64,000 nucleotides of DNA from CADEFX01 sp963840425 (GTDB lineage Bacteria > Pseudomonadota > Alphaproteobacteria > Rhizobiales > Hyphomicrobiaceae). Each line of letters begins with the position of its first letter. The first letter of the stretch is position 1. Below are positions 1-8,965 of the stretch, one piece after another. The notes beneath the pieces were generated by a model, which saw only the letters and a program-made list of their open reading frames with translations, was not told where the DNA came from and made no database searches. The stretch is taken from the NCBI GenBank assembly GCA_963840425.1, contig CAWIYZ010000019.1, forward strand, positions 144,967 to 208,966, written 5' to 3'. Both the position numbers and the translations under genes were made by a program.

Positions 1-675
1 AGCTTCCTGTCCTATACGCTCGAGCGGCGCGTTGCCAAGAATCCGGAGCGCTTTGGACATGGCGCTATCGAAGGCGTTGCCGGTCCGGAGTCGGCCAACA
101 ACGCCGCTGCTCAATGCGGCTTCATCCCGTTGCTGTCGCTGGGCATACCCGCGAACGTGGCTACCGCTTTGCTGCTCGGCGCGTTTGTGATCCTCGGCGT
201 GCAGCCAAGTCCTACCCTCATCAACACGCATCCAGATCTCTTCTGGGGAACGGTAGCCAGCATGTACGTGGGCAACGTCATGCTGCTTGTTCTCAATCTG
301 CCTTTGATCGGCCTGTGGGTACAAATTCTTCGCATCCCCTATTCCATGCTGTTTCCCGGCGTTCTGCTGTTCGGCCTGATCGGCGTGTACATTGTCAACA
401 CGAGCATCGCCGAGGTCTGGATCATGATCATGTTCGGCCTCATCGGATATGTGATGAAGAAGACGGATTACGAGTTTGCCCCGATGGTCCTGGCGATGGT
501 GATCGCGCCCATCTTCGAGAACGCATTCCGGCAGTCACTCATCCTGTCAGGCGGAAGCTTCTCGATCTTCGTGACCCAACCGCTGGCTGCATTCCTGGTC
601 GCCTGCGCCGCAATCGCGCTCGTTCTGCAGCTCATTCCGCAGATCCGACAGATCACAGGCACACTGGAGAAGTAG
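1..675 (+). CDS. tctA: TctA-family large permease of a tripartite tricarboxylate transporter, C-terminal part
   Basis: The frame is open from base 1 and ends at TAG 673-675, so the gene begins before the window. The visible 224 residues start with the TctA hallmark segment (EGVAGPESANNAA, about residues 25-37), followed by LLSLGIP and several long hydrophobic helices. TctA is the large integral membrane subunit of proton- or sodium-driven tricarboxylate carriers and works with TctB and a periplasmic TctC/Bug receptor. Those partners must lie to the left. The gene runs convergently into the CoA-transferase gene, with 28 bases between the two stops. Identity is secure from the signature; the substrate cannot be read from sequence. 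Confidence 0.93.
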   Translation, partial: SFLSYTLERRVAKNPERFGHGAIEGVAGPESANNAAAQCGFIPLLSLGIPANVATALLLGAFVILGVQPSPTLINTHPDLFWGTVASMYVGNVMLLVLNLPLIGLWVQILRIPYSMLFPGVLLFGLIGVYIVNTSIAEVWIMIMFGLIGYVMKKTDYEFAPMVLAMVIAPIFENAFRQSLILSGGSFSIFVTQPLAAFLVACAAIALVLQLIPQIRQITGTLEK

Positions 676-703
676 TTGCGCACCGGAATGGGCGATTTGG
701 CAG

Positions 704-1894
704 TCACACGACCTGCCGCACGCGCAGGTCTCGGATCAGAGCGGTGTCGTAGCCGAGCTCCGTGAGCACATCCTCCGTATGCTCGCCACGCTCCGGCGTC
801 GCTGTTCGTATGCTCGCCGGCGTGCGCTCCATTTTGGCCGCCTGCCCTGTGAGACGGATCTCGCCCAAAGTGGGATGCTTGACCGGTACGGCCATGTCGA
901 GGCACTGGACCTGTGGATCTGCAAAGACCTTGTCGATCGTCAGGACCGGACCGCACGGAATGCCCGCCGCGTTGAACTCGGCAATCCAGTGCTCGGCGGG
1001 GTGCTGACGCGTCTTGGCGGCGATGGCATCGTTGAGTGCTGCGCGATTGACGGCACGCGCCGCTCCCGTTGCAAAGCGGTTATCGCCGCGCAGTTCGGGT
1101 GCTTCCAGCACCGCGCAGCACTTCTCCCACATGCTTTCGCCGCCAGATGCAATGTTGATGGGGTCGGTCGCCGTAGGATAGAGACCTTGCGGCATGATCG
1201 TCGGATGATCGTTCCCGGTCGATTGAGGGACCTCGCCGGTAAACAGGTACTTTGAGGCTTGAAAATCCAGCAGTTGAATCTGGGCGGCCAATAGCGAGGA
1301 ATGGACCCACTGCCCCTGTCCCGAGGTCTCTCGCTCGAGCAACGCCACTAGGATCGCCTGGGCGAGAAGATAACCGGACGTCAGATCGGCGATCGCGATG
1401 CCGACACGCACCGGACCTTGCCCCGGCAACCCGGTCACGGACATCAGGCCGCCCATGCCTTGAGCGATCTGATCGAAGCCCGGGCGGTTGGCATATGGAC
1501 CGGTCTGACCAAAGCCTGAGATGGAACCATAGACGATGCGTGGGTTGACCTTGGAGCAGGCCTCGTAATCGATGCCGAGGCGATGCTTCACGTCTGGCCG
1601 ATAGTTTTCCACGACGACATCGGCTCGCTGCACGAGATCGAGAAAGATCTTCTTTCCGTCCTCGGCTTTCAGATTGAGGGTCATACTGCGCTTGTTGCGA
1701 TGTAGGTTCTGAAAATCGAAGTCGTGCCGCGGCTGGCCGAGGCCGCGCCCGCCGCTGATGGCCTCCGGCGCCTCGATCATCACCACGTCCGCCCCCCAAT
1801 CTGCGAGTTGGCGAACGGCCGTTGGACCGGCACGTGCCTGCGTGAGGTCCAGAACCCGGAAGCGGGCTAGGGGCAGCGATGCTTTTGCAGTCAT
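704..1894 (-). CDS. CaiB/BaiF family CoA-transferase (family III)
   Basis: A 396-residue protein of usual family length. It opens with RVLDLTQARAGP and carries the conserved NLHRNKRSMTLNLK stretch (about 63-76), the VVENYRPDV motif (94-102) and the segment containing the catalytic aspartate, D170 in IADLTSG. Family III enzymes move CoA between carboxylic acids through an aspartyl-CoA thioester, often activating organic acids for breakdown. The next genes leftward of the TRAP operon encode a thioesterase and a racemase-family enzyme, which fits a CoA-dependent catabolic cluster. Substrate unknown. The start is ATG at 1892-1894. Confidence 0.92.
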   Translation of the reverse strand: MTAKASLPLARFRVLDLTQARAGPTAVRQLADWGADVVMIEAPEAISGGRGLGQPRHDFDFQNLHRNKRSMTLNLKAEDGKKIFLDLVQRADVVVENYRPDVKHRLGIDYEACSKVNPRIVYGSISGFGQTGPYANRPGFDQIAQGMGGLMSVTGLPGQGPVRVGIAIADLTSGYLLAQAILVALLERETSGQGQWVHSSLLAAQIQLLDFQASKYLFTGEVPQSTGNDHPTIMPQGLYPTATDPINIASGGESMWEKCCAVLEAPELRGDNRFATGAARAVNRAALNDAIAAKTRQHPAEHWIAEFNAAGIPCGPVLTIDKVFADPQVQCLDMAVPVKHPTLGEIRLTGQAAKMERTPASIRTATPERGEHTEDVLTELGYDTALIRDLRVRQVV

Positions 1895-1966
1895 GCTCTT
1901 GTCCGATAGCTCAGGATGAATGGCGAGGTCGTGGTTGGTGACGACAACAATACGCGGCGCGCAATT

Positions 1967-2431
1967 CTATAACGCAGCTCCTTCCCAGCCGGACAACTTC
2001 GTGCGCCACTCCTTGGATACCTCCGCCGGCGTCACTCGGTCCGGCCCCAAGGCAACCAACACAGTATCGGCATCGGCGATCAGCGTGCCGTCCGCACGCC
2101 ATATTTCCTGACGCAACGTGAACGATTTGCGGCCGATGCGCACGGTCTTGCAGCCACACACGAGCATATCCTGATAGAAGCCTTGAGCTCGGAAGCTACA
2201 GTCGACGCGGGCCAGGATCAGACCCAGCTCGTTCCATTCCACAAGCCCAACATCGATGGAATACTCGATGCGCGATTGCTCGAGCAGTCGGAACACAGCA
2301 ACGTTGTTGAGATGTCCGAACACGTCGATATGCCCAATCTGGACGCTCATCGGCGTGTTGTGCCGGAAGTGCGCGGCTCGCGCTTCCGCCGTGCAGGGAT
2401 GTGATGCGGAGCCTGTGTCAGTGCCGGTCAA
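1967..2431 (-). CDS. Hotdog-fold acyl-CoA thioesterase (4HBT-like)
   Basis: The protein has the 4-hydroxybenzoyl-CoA thioesterase motif HIDVFGHLNN, with the usual active-site Asp, followed by FRLLEQSRIEY. The frame is open to 2554. The ATG at 2348-2350 would cut into the first beta-strand (HFRHNTPMSVQIG), so I prefer the TTG at 2429-2431, preceded by a CGAGGG ribosome-binding site; this gives 154 residues, normal for the family. It lies upstream of the CoA-transferase on the same strand and probably hydrolyses the CoA thioester of a pathway intermediate. Start choice is the main uncertainty. Confidence 0.8.
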   Translation of the reverse strand: MTGTDTGSASHPCTAEARAAHFRHNTPMSVQIGHIDVFGHLNNVAVFRLLEQSRIEYSIDVGLVEWNELGLILARVDCSFRAQGFYQDMLVCGCKTVRIGRKSFTLRQEIWRADGTLIADADTVLVALGPDRVTPAEVSKEWRTKLSGWEGAAL

Positions 2432-2711
2432 TAAACCCTCGAGGCGCAGCCATGAAAGCCGATAGACCGGCAGACCTTTGGTTTGGACATGAGCGCTACG
2501 GTAGGCGGAGCGCGGGGCTGACGGCAAGATGGAGTTTGCGCATTGCCCCAACACGCACGCTCATTGGCGAGGACTGACCGAAACGAGCCGTGCAATTCGG
2601 TTCCAAATTCTGCCCGTCCGTGCAAGGCCTACGAGGTGACTTTGAGTTCGAAGCGTGTTCTCTTGGTCGTGTCGCGGTCAATTCGCAAACTTCGGGATGC
2701 TAGCAAGAGCC

Positions 2712-3452
2712 ATGACAGTCTTGGATAAGAATGATGGGGCCTGCCGTGCGCGCATCGGCATCGTCGTTCCGAGCGTCAATACCGTTATGGAGCCATGGGC
2801 CCAGCGAACGGTACCCCAGGACATCTCTGTGCATTTCTCGCGCATGTTTATTCCAGATCTCATTTCGCCCGAGACGCTCATAGAAATGGACCGCACGGAA
2901 GGCATGGCGGGAATTCGTCAGATCGCAAGTGCCAGGCCGAACGTCATCGCATATGGCTGCACGGCCTCCAGTATTGTCCAGGGCGTCGCATACGATCAGC
3001 ATCTGCGCGAGGAAATCGAGTTCAAGTTCAAGGTCGCGGCGACTACCGCCGCCCACGCAATTCTGCAGGCGGCCAGTGCTCTCGGCGTGCGTAAGGTGTC
3101 GCTTGTGTCCCCCTACACCAGTGCCGTCGCCGAGGCCGAGCACGTCTATTTCGAATCCGCGGGACTGGAGGTGTTGGGTGGCGCGCACCTTGGCATTGAT
3201 GATGGCTTTCGTCTCGCCTCACCGACCTCAGACGAGCTTTTTCAGTTGGGGCGCAAGTGGTGGAACACCGCGTCGGACGCGCTCATCGTCTCCTGCCTCA
3301 ATACGCGCTCGCATGCCGTGATAGCGGCCCTGGAAGAGGCGCTCGGCAAACCTGTCATCACATCGACGCAAGCTACGCTTTGGCACGCTCTGCGATTGGC
3401 CACTGTCCGCGATCCCATCGCGGGATACGGTCGATTGCTCTCTCACCACTAG
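2712..3452 (+). CDS. Asp/Glu racemase superfamily protein (maleate isomerase / arylmalonate decarboxylase-like)
   Basis: The N-terminus reads IGIVVPSVNTVMEPW, typical of maleate isomerase and arylmalonate decarboxylase relatives, and two cysteines sit where the family keeps its catalytic pair (AYGCTASS and IVSCLNT). Such enzymes isomerise, racemise or decarboxylate small dicarboxylic acids without cofactor. The frame opens at 2655; ATG 2712 is used because the preceding residues are not family-like, but ATG 2697 is possible. It is divergent from the thioesterase and lies 200 bases before a TRAP operon, suggesting that it acts on the imported acid. Confidence 0.82.
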   Translation: MTVLDKNDGACRARIGIVVPSVNTVMEPWAQRTVPQDISVHFSRMFIPDLISPETLIEMDRTEGMAGIRQIASARPNVIAYGCTASSIVQGVAYDQHLREEIEFKFKVAATTAAHAILQAASALGVRKVSLVSPYTSAVAEAEHVYFESAGLEVLGGAHLGIDDGFRLASPTSDELFQLGRKWWNTASDALIVSCLNTRSHAVIAALEEALGKPVITSTQATLWHALRLATVRDPIAGYGRLLSHH

Positions 3453-3654
3453 TTGATCCCGCGCTCATGATGTCCGGCTGAGTATTTCGCCGCGTCAATT
3501 TTATGGCGCAGCGGCAACGCAGGCGGCACGAGAGTTGGGATACAGATGCTCGAAACGCTGCCGGTTGCCAGCTAACTCAAACCTTCCTAAGCTTCTGTAA
3601 GCAAACAATCCGTGCAAGATCTCAAGGCGCGGGCAACATCGAGGAGGAAGCACG

Positions 3655-4668
3655 GTGCAGAAGCTTGTCAGGGGGGCAGTGCGGCAGGTGATTGCGTTCG
3701 CGTGTTGCCTAATCTCGGTATTCGTGGCGGTGGCCCCGGCCGTTGCACAAGACAAGATCGTCATCAAGTTCGGCTGGTCTGCATCGGATGGACCGCAGGA
3801 CCCCTATGCGGTCGGCGCGCGTGCCTTCAAGCAGCGCGTCGAGGCTGCCACCGGTGGCCGCCTCGATGTCCAGCTGTACCCTAACCGTCAGCTCGGTGAT
3901 GAAAAGCCTCTGGTCGAAGGCATGCGCCTTGGCACCGTCGATGCGGGCATAATCACCAACGCCGTGCTGGCACAGATCGAGCCGACGCTTCAGCTCAACG
4001 ACCTGCCCTTCATGTTCGCCAATGAGGAGCAAGCTCGTGCCCATCTCGACGGACCGATCGGCCAGAAGCTCGGCGCCAATCTGGAGAAGAAGGGCGTCAA
4101 GCTGCTGGCCTGGATGGAGGGCGGTTTCCGCAACATGATCAACAACGTGCGGCCCGTGGATAAGCCGGAGGATGTTTCCGGCGTCAAGTTCCGTGTGATG
4201 CAGAACCCGGTCTACATCTCCATGTTCTCGTCATTGGGGGGAAACGCGGTGCCGATGGCCTGGGGCGAGGTGTTCACGGCAGTTCAGCAGGGCGCGATCG
4301 ATGGTCTGGAGATCCCGCTCGCGATCATCGATCAGGCCAAGTACTTCGAGGTCACGAAGTATCTTTCGATCACCAATCATACGTATTCCGCGATCGGTCT
4401 GGTCATGTCGAAGCGCACCTTCGATCGCATGCCGGATGACATCAAGAAAGCAATCGTCGAGGTGAGCGCGCCGGCCGCCAAGGCGCAGCGCGAAGCAGCG
4501 ACCGCCACGGCCAACGAAATTCTTGCCCGGCTTGAGAAGTCCGGCATGAAGGTCAATCGCATCAGCGATGTCAAACCTTTCCGCGCATCCGTCCAAGCGG
4601 TGTACGACAAGTTCAAGGACTCGATCGGCGCTGATTTGGTGAACGAGACGCTGGCGTCGGTACGGTGA
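3655..4668 (+). CDS. dctP: TRAP transporter substrate-binding protein DctP
   Basis: 337 residues with an N-terminal signal peptide (cleavage near AVAQD, about residue 31) and the DctP fold: KFGWSASDGPQDPYAVGA at the start of the mature protein, the YPNRQLGDEKPLVEGMRLGTVDAG region, and the conserved RVMQNPVY and VPMAWGEVFTAVQQGAIDGLE segments that hold the substrate carboxylate arginine. The start is GTG, with GAGGAGG at 3641-3647. It is translationally coupled to dctQ (GTGA overlap) and heads a complete TRAP operon for a C4-type or related organic acid. Confidence 0.95.
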   Translation: MQKLVRGAVRQVIAFACCLISVFVAVAPAVAQDKIVIKFGWSASDGPQDPYAVGARAFKQRVEAATGGRLDVQLYPNRQLGDEKPLVEGMRLGTVDAGIITNAVLAQIEPTLQLNDLPFMFANEEQARAHLDGPIGQKLGANLEKKGVKLLAWMEGGFRNMINNVRPVDKPEDVSGVKFRVMQNPVYISMFSSLGGNAVPMAWGEVFTAVQQGAIDGLEIPLAIIDQAKYFEVTKYLSITNHTYSAIGLVMSKRTFDRMPDDIKKAIVEVSAPAAKAQREAATATANEILARLEKSGMKVNRISDVKPFRASVQAVYDKFKDSIGADLVNETLASVR

Positions 4669-5192
4669 CGTCATCCTCGCCGATGCGGGCGCTCCCCGTT
4701 CGCGGTTTGGAGCGCCTGGTTGCCCTCGTAGCCTACGTGTTGCGCGCGAGCCTCGTGGTCGCCATGGCCATCATGCTCGCGTGCATCACGATCCAGGTCG
4801 TGATGCGCTACGTCTTTGGCAACGCGCCGTCCTGGTCTGAAGAGTTGGCTCTGCTCATGTTCTCATGGGCGACCATGGGCGGGTTCGCGCTTGGCGTCCG
4901 CGAGGGTTACCACGTCAGGTTGGATATCTTCATCAAGTTGCTGCCAGCGGTCTCGCGCCGCTGGGCCGAGACGGCGATCGACATGGCAACCGCGGCCTTC
5001 GGCGCCTATCTCGCATGGTCCGGTGTGCGCTTTCTCGACGTCACCGGCGGATCTGTATCGGCCGCCATCGGCTATCCGATAGAGGTCCTGCATGTGCTTG
5101 CTCCCGTGGCGGGCGGTTTGATTTGTCTGTTCGCCGCGTGGCGCGTGATCGCCGCGCCAGAGCCTGCGCCCGCGTCGGAGCTTGCGACGTGA
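4665..5192 (+). CDS. dctQ: TRAP transporter small permease DctQ
   Basis: 175 residues with four predicted membrane helices, starting at a GTG that overlaps the dctP stop (GTGA). The motif RYVFGNAPSWSEELALLMFSW is the classic DctQ segment, where an aromatic-rich loop precedes a conserved Glu-Glu. DctQ connects DctP and DctM in the inner membrane. The 3' end overlaps dctM in the same GTGA manner. Confidence 0.94.
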   Translation: MTSSSPMRALPVRGLERLVALVAYVLRASLVVAMAIMLACITIQVVMRYVFGNAPSWSEELALLMFSWATMGGFALGVREGYHVRLDIFIKLLPAVSRRWAETAIDMATAAFGAYLAWSGVRFLDVTGGSVSAAIGYPIEVLHVLAPVAGGLICLFAAWRVIAAPEPAPASELAT

Positions 5193-6463
5193 CCGCGAGC
5201 GTGATGCTGCTGACCGCGGGCTTTGCTGTGGCCGTCATGGCCGGCGTGCCCTTTGCCATCGCGATCGGCATCATCGTCACCCTCGTGCTCGTTCTCGCCG
5301 ACATCGAGCCTGCGTTCCTCGCCCAGCAGCTCGTTGCCGGTTCTCAGTCGTTCAGCTTGCTCGCGATTCCGCTTTTCATGCTGGCGGGAGAGTTGATGAC
5401 CGCCGGCGGCATGTCGCAGCGCCTTATCGACATGGCATCGGTGCTGGTGCGCCACCGCACTGGAGGGCTTGCCATGGTGGCCGTTCTCGCCGCTCTGGTA
5501 TTTTCCTCCATATCCGGCTCCGCACCAGCGACCACGGCGGCGATCGGAACCATTCTTATCCCCGCGATGGCCAGCGCCGGCTACGACAAGGCTTTTGCTG
5601 CCGCGATCGCCGTGAGCGCCGGCGTTCTGGGCCCCCTGATTCCGCCGTCGATCGCCTTCGTCATATGGGGCACGATCGCGGAGCAGTCGATCAGTCGGCT
5701 GTTCCTGTCCGGTATCGTTCCAGGCCTCAGCATAGCGTTCGGGCTGCTCATCGTGTGCTATGTGCACGCCAAGCGCCACGGCGTTCCCAAGCAGCCAAGA
5801 GCGCCGTGGCCGGAGGTGCGGCAGGCATTTGCCAACGGAAAGTGGGCTCTCCTGTCGCCGGTGGTCGTGCTTGGCGGCATCTACGGCGGCGTCTTTACGC
5901 CGACCGAGGCCGCAGGCATGTCCTGCGTGTACGCTATCCTCATCGGCGCCCTCGTTGAACGCCGGCTGAAGTTGGCGTCGCTGCCCCAAATCGCCCTGCG
6001 TGCCGTTCGCACCAGCGCTATCGTCACGTCTATCGTCGCAGTGTCCACCGCCTTCGGCGTCTTGATTGCCCAGGAGCATGTGGCAATTGGCTTTGCGAGC
6101 TGGCTGGCCACGCACGTTCAGGAAAAGTGGATTGCGCTGGCTGGACTGAACATCGCCTTCTTCCTGCTCGCAGCCGTCATGGACGAGATCGCCATCATGG
6201 TCATCCTCGGGCCCATGCTGATCGCCATTGGCGGCAAGTTCGGCGTCGATCCGATCCACCTCGGCGCGATGATCGTCACCAACGTCGCCATCGGCATGGC
6301 TGCCCCGCCCATCGGCTACTGCCTGTTTGTCGGCATGGCCATCTCGGGCCTGAGCCTCGGCCGTATCTCACGCGCGATCTGGCCTCAAGTGCTCGTCATG
6401 CTGGTCGTCCTGTTCCTGACGACCTACATCCCGTCGTTCGCGCTGATGCTGCAGCCAAGGTGA
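5189..6463 (+). CDS. dctM: TRAP transporter large permease DctM
   Basis: 424 residues, the standard size. GTG at 5189-5191 overlaps the dctQ stop and is chosen over upstream in-frame ATGs because it gives the normal DctM beginning (hydrophobic MLLTAGFAVAVMAGVPFAIAIG). Conserved family segments are FMLAGELMTAGGMSQRL, FSSISGSAPATTAAIG, GPLIPPSIAFVIWG and FTPTEAAGM. It is the ion-coupled translocation subunit. The reading frame is intact, unlike the second dctM in the window. Confidence 0.95.
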   Translation: MTASVMLLTAGFAVAVMAGVPFAIAIGIIVTLVLVLADIEPAFLAQQLVAGSQSFSLLAIPLFMLAGELMTAGGMSQRLIDMASVLVRHRTGGLAMVAVLAALVFSSISGSAPATTAAIGTILIPAMASAGYDKAFAAAIAVSAGVLGPLIPPSIAFVIWGTIAEQSISRLFLSGIVPGLSIAFGLLIVCYVHAKRHGVPKQPRAPWPEVRQAFANGKWALLSPVVVLGGIYGGVFTPTEAAGMSCVYAILIGALVERRLKLASLPQIALRAVRTSAIVTSIVAVSTAFGVLIAQEHVAIGFASWLATHVQEKWIALAGLNIAFFLLAAVMDEIAIMVILGPMLIAIGGKFGVDPIHLGAMIVTNVAIGMAAPPIGYCLFVGMAISGLSLGRISRAIWPQVLVMLVVLFLTTYIPSFALMLQPR

Positions 6464-6532
6464 CTGGCGCGCCCGTCTTCGAGATGTGCACCACGTCTTG
6501 CAACGCAAAGCCACCGACAATGCGGAGGCTTC

Positions 6533-7270
6533 TCAAGACGTTCCTCCGAGATAGAGTTTCTTCACGAGATCATCGGCCTCGAGCTCGGCAACCGAGCGCG
6601 CATCGACGGCAATCTGGCCGTGGACGATGACATAGCCACGGTCCGCGATACGGATCGACTGATGGAAGTTCTGCTCTGCCATAAGCACAGTGAGGCCGAA
6701 CTGTTGTTTCAGCTCGCCGATTTTGGTGATGGTTTGGGTTACAAGCAGCGGCGAGAGCCCGACGGAGGGCTCATCGACGAGCAGCAGCCGGGGCGCCGAC
6801 ATCAACGCACGCGCGATTGCCAGCATCTGCTGCTGGCCGCCAGACAGCGTGCCCGCGAGCTGGCGGCGGCGTTCTTTCAGGATCGGGAAGGTTTCGAACG
6901 CGGACTCGAGATTGCGAGCGATGGCCCCGCGCGCCTCCCGACGGAAGGCCCCGAGCATCAAATTTTCCTCGACCGTCAGCTTCGGAAAGAGCCGGCGGCC
7001 CTCGGGAACCAGGGCAACGCCGAGCTCGACGATGGCCTCGGGCGGCAGCCTGGTGAGGTCGTTTGCTGTCCCATTGATCTCGAGCGTGATCGTACCTTTG
7101 GTCGGCCGCACGAGCCCCATGATGCATTTCATGAGTGTGCTCTTGCCATTGCCGTTGGTGCCGAGCAGCACCACCGTCTCGCCCGCTGCGACGTCGATGG
7201 ACACGCCGGATAGCGCACGCACGGCGCCGTAGCCTGCGTCGATGCCGTCAACTGTGAGCGTAAGCGCCAA
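6533..7270 (-). CDS. livF: Branched-chain amino acid-type ABC transporter ATP-binding protein LivF
   Basis: 245 residues with Walker A GTNGNGKST, the Q-loop region, the ABC signature LSGGQQQ, Walker B LLLVDEPS and the H-loop. GYGAVRAL near the N-terminus and the short C-terminus are typical of LivF. The start is TTG at 7268-7270 and overlaps the end of livG by 23 bases, so the two are translationally coupled. It is the last gene of the livK-H-M-G-F operon and energises uptake of a small amphipathic acid. Confidence 0.92.
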   Translation of the reverse strand: MALTLTVDGIDAGYGAVRALSGVSIDVAAGETVVLLGTNGNGKSTLMKCIMGLVRPTKGTITLEINGTANDLTRLPPEAIVELGVALVPEGRRLFPKLTVEENLMLGAFRREARGAIARNLESAFETFPILKERRRQLAGTLSGGQQQMLAIARALMSAPRLLLVDEPSVGLSPLLVTQTITKIGELKQQFGLTVLMAEQNFHQSIRIADRGYVIVHGQIAVDARSVAELEADDLVKKLYLGGTS

Positions 7271-7988
7271 GATAAGCCTCCTGGACGCGTTTCTCGGCCA
7301 TCACCTCAGCGGGCGTGCCGGACGCTATGATGCGGCCCGCATCGAGGCACATCACGCGCTCGGAGAATCGCACCACCGCGTGCATGATGTGTTCGATCAT
7401 GATGATCGTGATACCTTCGCTGTTGAGCTTGATGAGCAGATCGAGGACTTCATCGATCTCACCGCTCGAAAGACCGGCCATCGCCTCGTCCGAGATCAGC
7501 AGCTTCGGACGCGCCGCCATGGCACGAGCCAGCTCCAACCTGCGCAGTTCGACCTGGCTCAGCTCATTCGATGACCTTGAAGCTTTAGCTGCGAGTCCCA
7601 TGCGCTCGAGCAGCGACATCACCTCCTGTTGTCTAGCGCTTGTTCCGAGACCGTGCCCAACCACTGCGAAGTCGAGGGCCACCATCAGGTTCTCGATCAC
7701 TGTCATGCTTCTGAAGGGGCGCGGGATTTGAAAGCTGCGCGCAATGCCGCGACGTGTGCGAACGTAAGCCGGCAGGCGCGAGATGTTCTCGCCTTTGAAC
7801 GAGATCGTGCCCGCATCGAGTCCAAAAACACCCGAGATGCAGTTGATCAGGGTTGTCTTTCCGGAGCCATTGGGGCCGACCAGACCGAACCGCTCTCCGG
7901 GCCTGATCGTGACGCTAACAGCGTCGAGCGCAGTGAAGCCGCCGAACCGCTTGGTCACGCCTTCGACGTCAAGAAGCGCGCCGCTCAT
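7248..7988 (-). CDS. livG: Branched-chain amino acid-type ABC transporter ATP-binding protein LivG
   Basis: 246 residues from ATG 7986-7988, which overlaps the livM stop as ATGA; the upstream extension of the frame is a shadow of livM. Walker A GPNGSGKTT is canonical. The signature motif is degenerate (ELSQVELRRLELARA instead of LSYGQQRRLE), and Walker B reads LLISDEAMAGL. The long insert with ARSFQIPRPF is LivG-specific. It pairs with LivF as the heterodimeric ATPase. Confidence 0.92.
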   Translation of the reverse strand: MSGALLDVEGVTKRFGGFTALDAVSVTIRPGERFGLVGPNGSGKTTLINCISGVFGLDAGTISFKGENISRLPAYVRTRRGIARSFQIPRPFRSMTVIENLMVALDFAVVGHGLGTSARQQEVMSLLERMGLAAKASRSSNELSQVELRRLELARAMAARPKLLISDEAMAGLSSGEIDEVLDLLIKLNSEGITIIMIEHIMHAVVRFSERVMCLDAGRIIASGTPAEVMAEKRVQEAYLGAYAHS

Positions 7989-8959
7989 GGCCGATTGCTC
8001 CCGTCCCCGCCGATACGAGCGCGGGCCCGCCGATAGAGGCCGAGAAGACCGTCGGGCGCGCCCACAACGAACAGCACGAGCATCAGGCCGAGCACGAGCA
8101 CGTTCACCTCCGACGAGATGGTGACCGTGAGGAGCTGCTGTGTCGCGCCGAGCAGTAGGGCGCCAAGGATAGGTCCAATCCAATGCGCGGTGCCGCCAAT
8201 CAGCGCCATGGCGAGTGCTGAGACCGAGTAGTTCAAATTGAATGCCGAGGCGGGATCGGCAAAGGAAAGGTACATCGCATTCGGCGCCCCAGCCGCACAC
8301 ATCAGGGCCCCGGAGATGACGCAGGCCAGGAGCTTGAGCCTTAATGTCGGCACGCCCGTGCATTCCGCGGCAAGCTCGTCGTCACGCAGCGCCTGCAGTC
8401 CGCGACCAATCCAGGAGCCTTGAATGAAGCGGGCGAGCGCGACGGCCACTACCACCATGACGGCACTCCCGACGAACAGCATCTTGACATAGCTGTCGAA
8501 CGGCGCCGTCGCCGATGGTCGGATCATCTGCATGCCGGTCGCTCCGCCGACGAATTTCCAATTGATGATGAAGGTCTCGATGATGATCGTGAGGGCAATG
8601 GTCGCAATCGAGAAGAAGATACCGCGCATCCTGAGCGTAAGCAGTCCAACCAGGAAGCCGAGCAGGGCGCCAACCCCAGCGGCAGCGATGATCTGAACCA
8701 GAAGCGGTGCGCCGATCCACCTGAACAGAAAAACAGCGGTGTAGACGCCGAGGCCGAAGAATGCGCTCGTACCGAAGTTCACGTAGCCCGCGTAGCCGCC
8801 AAGAATATTCCAGGCGGTCGCGAGGATGATGAACTGCAAGATCACATAGCCGGCAAAGAACGGGTATTCGTTCTTGATCAGAAATGTCGCACTCGCTGCG
8901 GCGACGATGAAGAGCGCCGCAACCGCCCAGAACGTCCATCCGCGCTGCGCTTCCCCCAT
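7985..8959 (-). CDS. livM: Branched-chain amino acid-type ABC transporter permease LivM
   Basis: 324 residues with about nine membrane helices. The family motif AWNILGGYAGYVNFGTSAFFGLGVYTA is present near residue 50, and the cytoplasmic coupling loop LQALRDDELAAECTGV, which contacts the ATPase, lies near residue 200. The start ATG is 6 bases after the livH stop. It forms the membrane channel with LivH. Confidence 0.93.
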   Translation of the reverse strand: MGEAQRGWTFWAVAALFIVAAASATFLIKNEYPFFAGYVILQFIILATAWNILGGYAGYVNFGTSAFFGLGVYTAVFLFRWIGAPLLVQIIAAAGVGALLGFLVGLLTLRMRGIFFSIATIALTIIIETFIINWKFVGGATGMQMIRPSATAPFDSYVKMLFVGSAVMVVVAVALARFIQGSWIGRGLQALRDDELAAECTGVPTLRLKLLACVISGALMCAAGAPNAMYLSFADPASAFNLNYSVSALAMALIGGTAHWIGPILGALLLGATQQLLTVTISSEVNVLVLGLMLVLFVVGAPDGLLGLYRRARARIGGDGSNRP

Positions 8960-8965
8960 CGCGCT

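Noticed and set aside
114..752. Long plus-strand frame (212 residues) over the TctA end
   Set aside because: It is Arg/His-rich shadow translation of the TctA frame, which has clear family motifs.
5072..6259. Antisense frame of 395 residues over dctM
   Set aside because: Low-complexity Gly/Arg/Asp/His composition typical of the complement of high-GC membrane protein genes; no domain, and dctM is certain.
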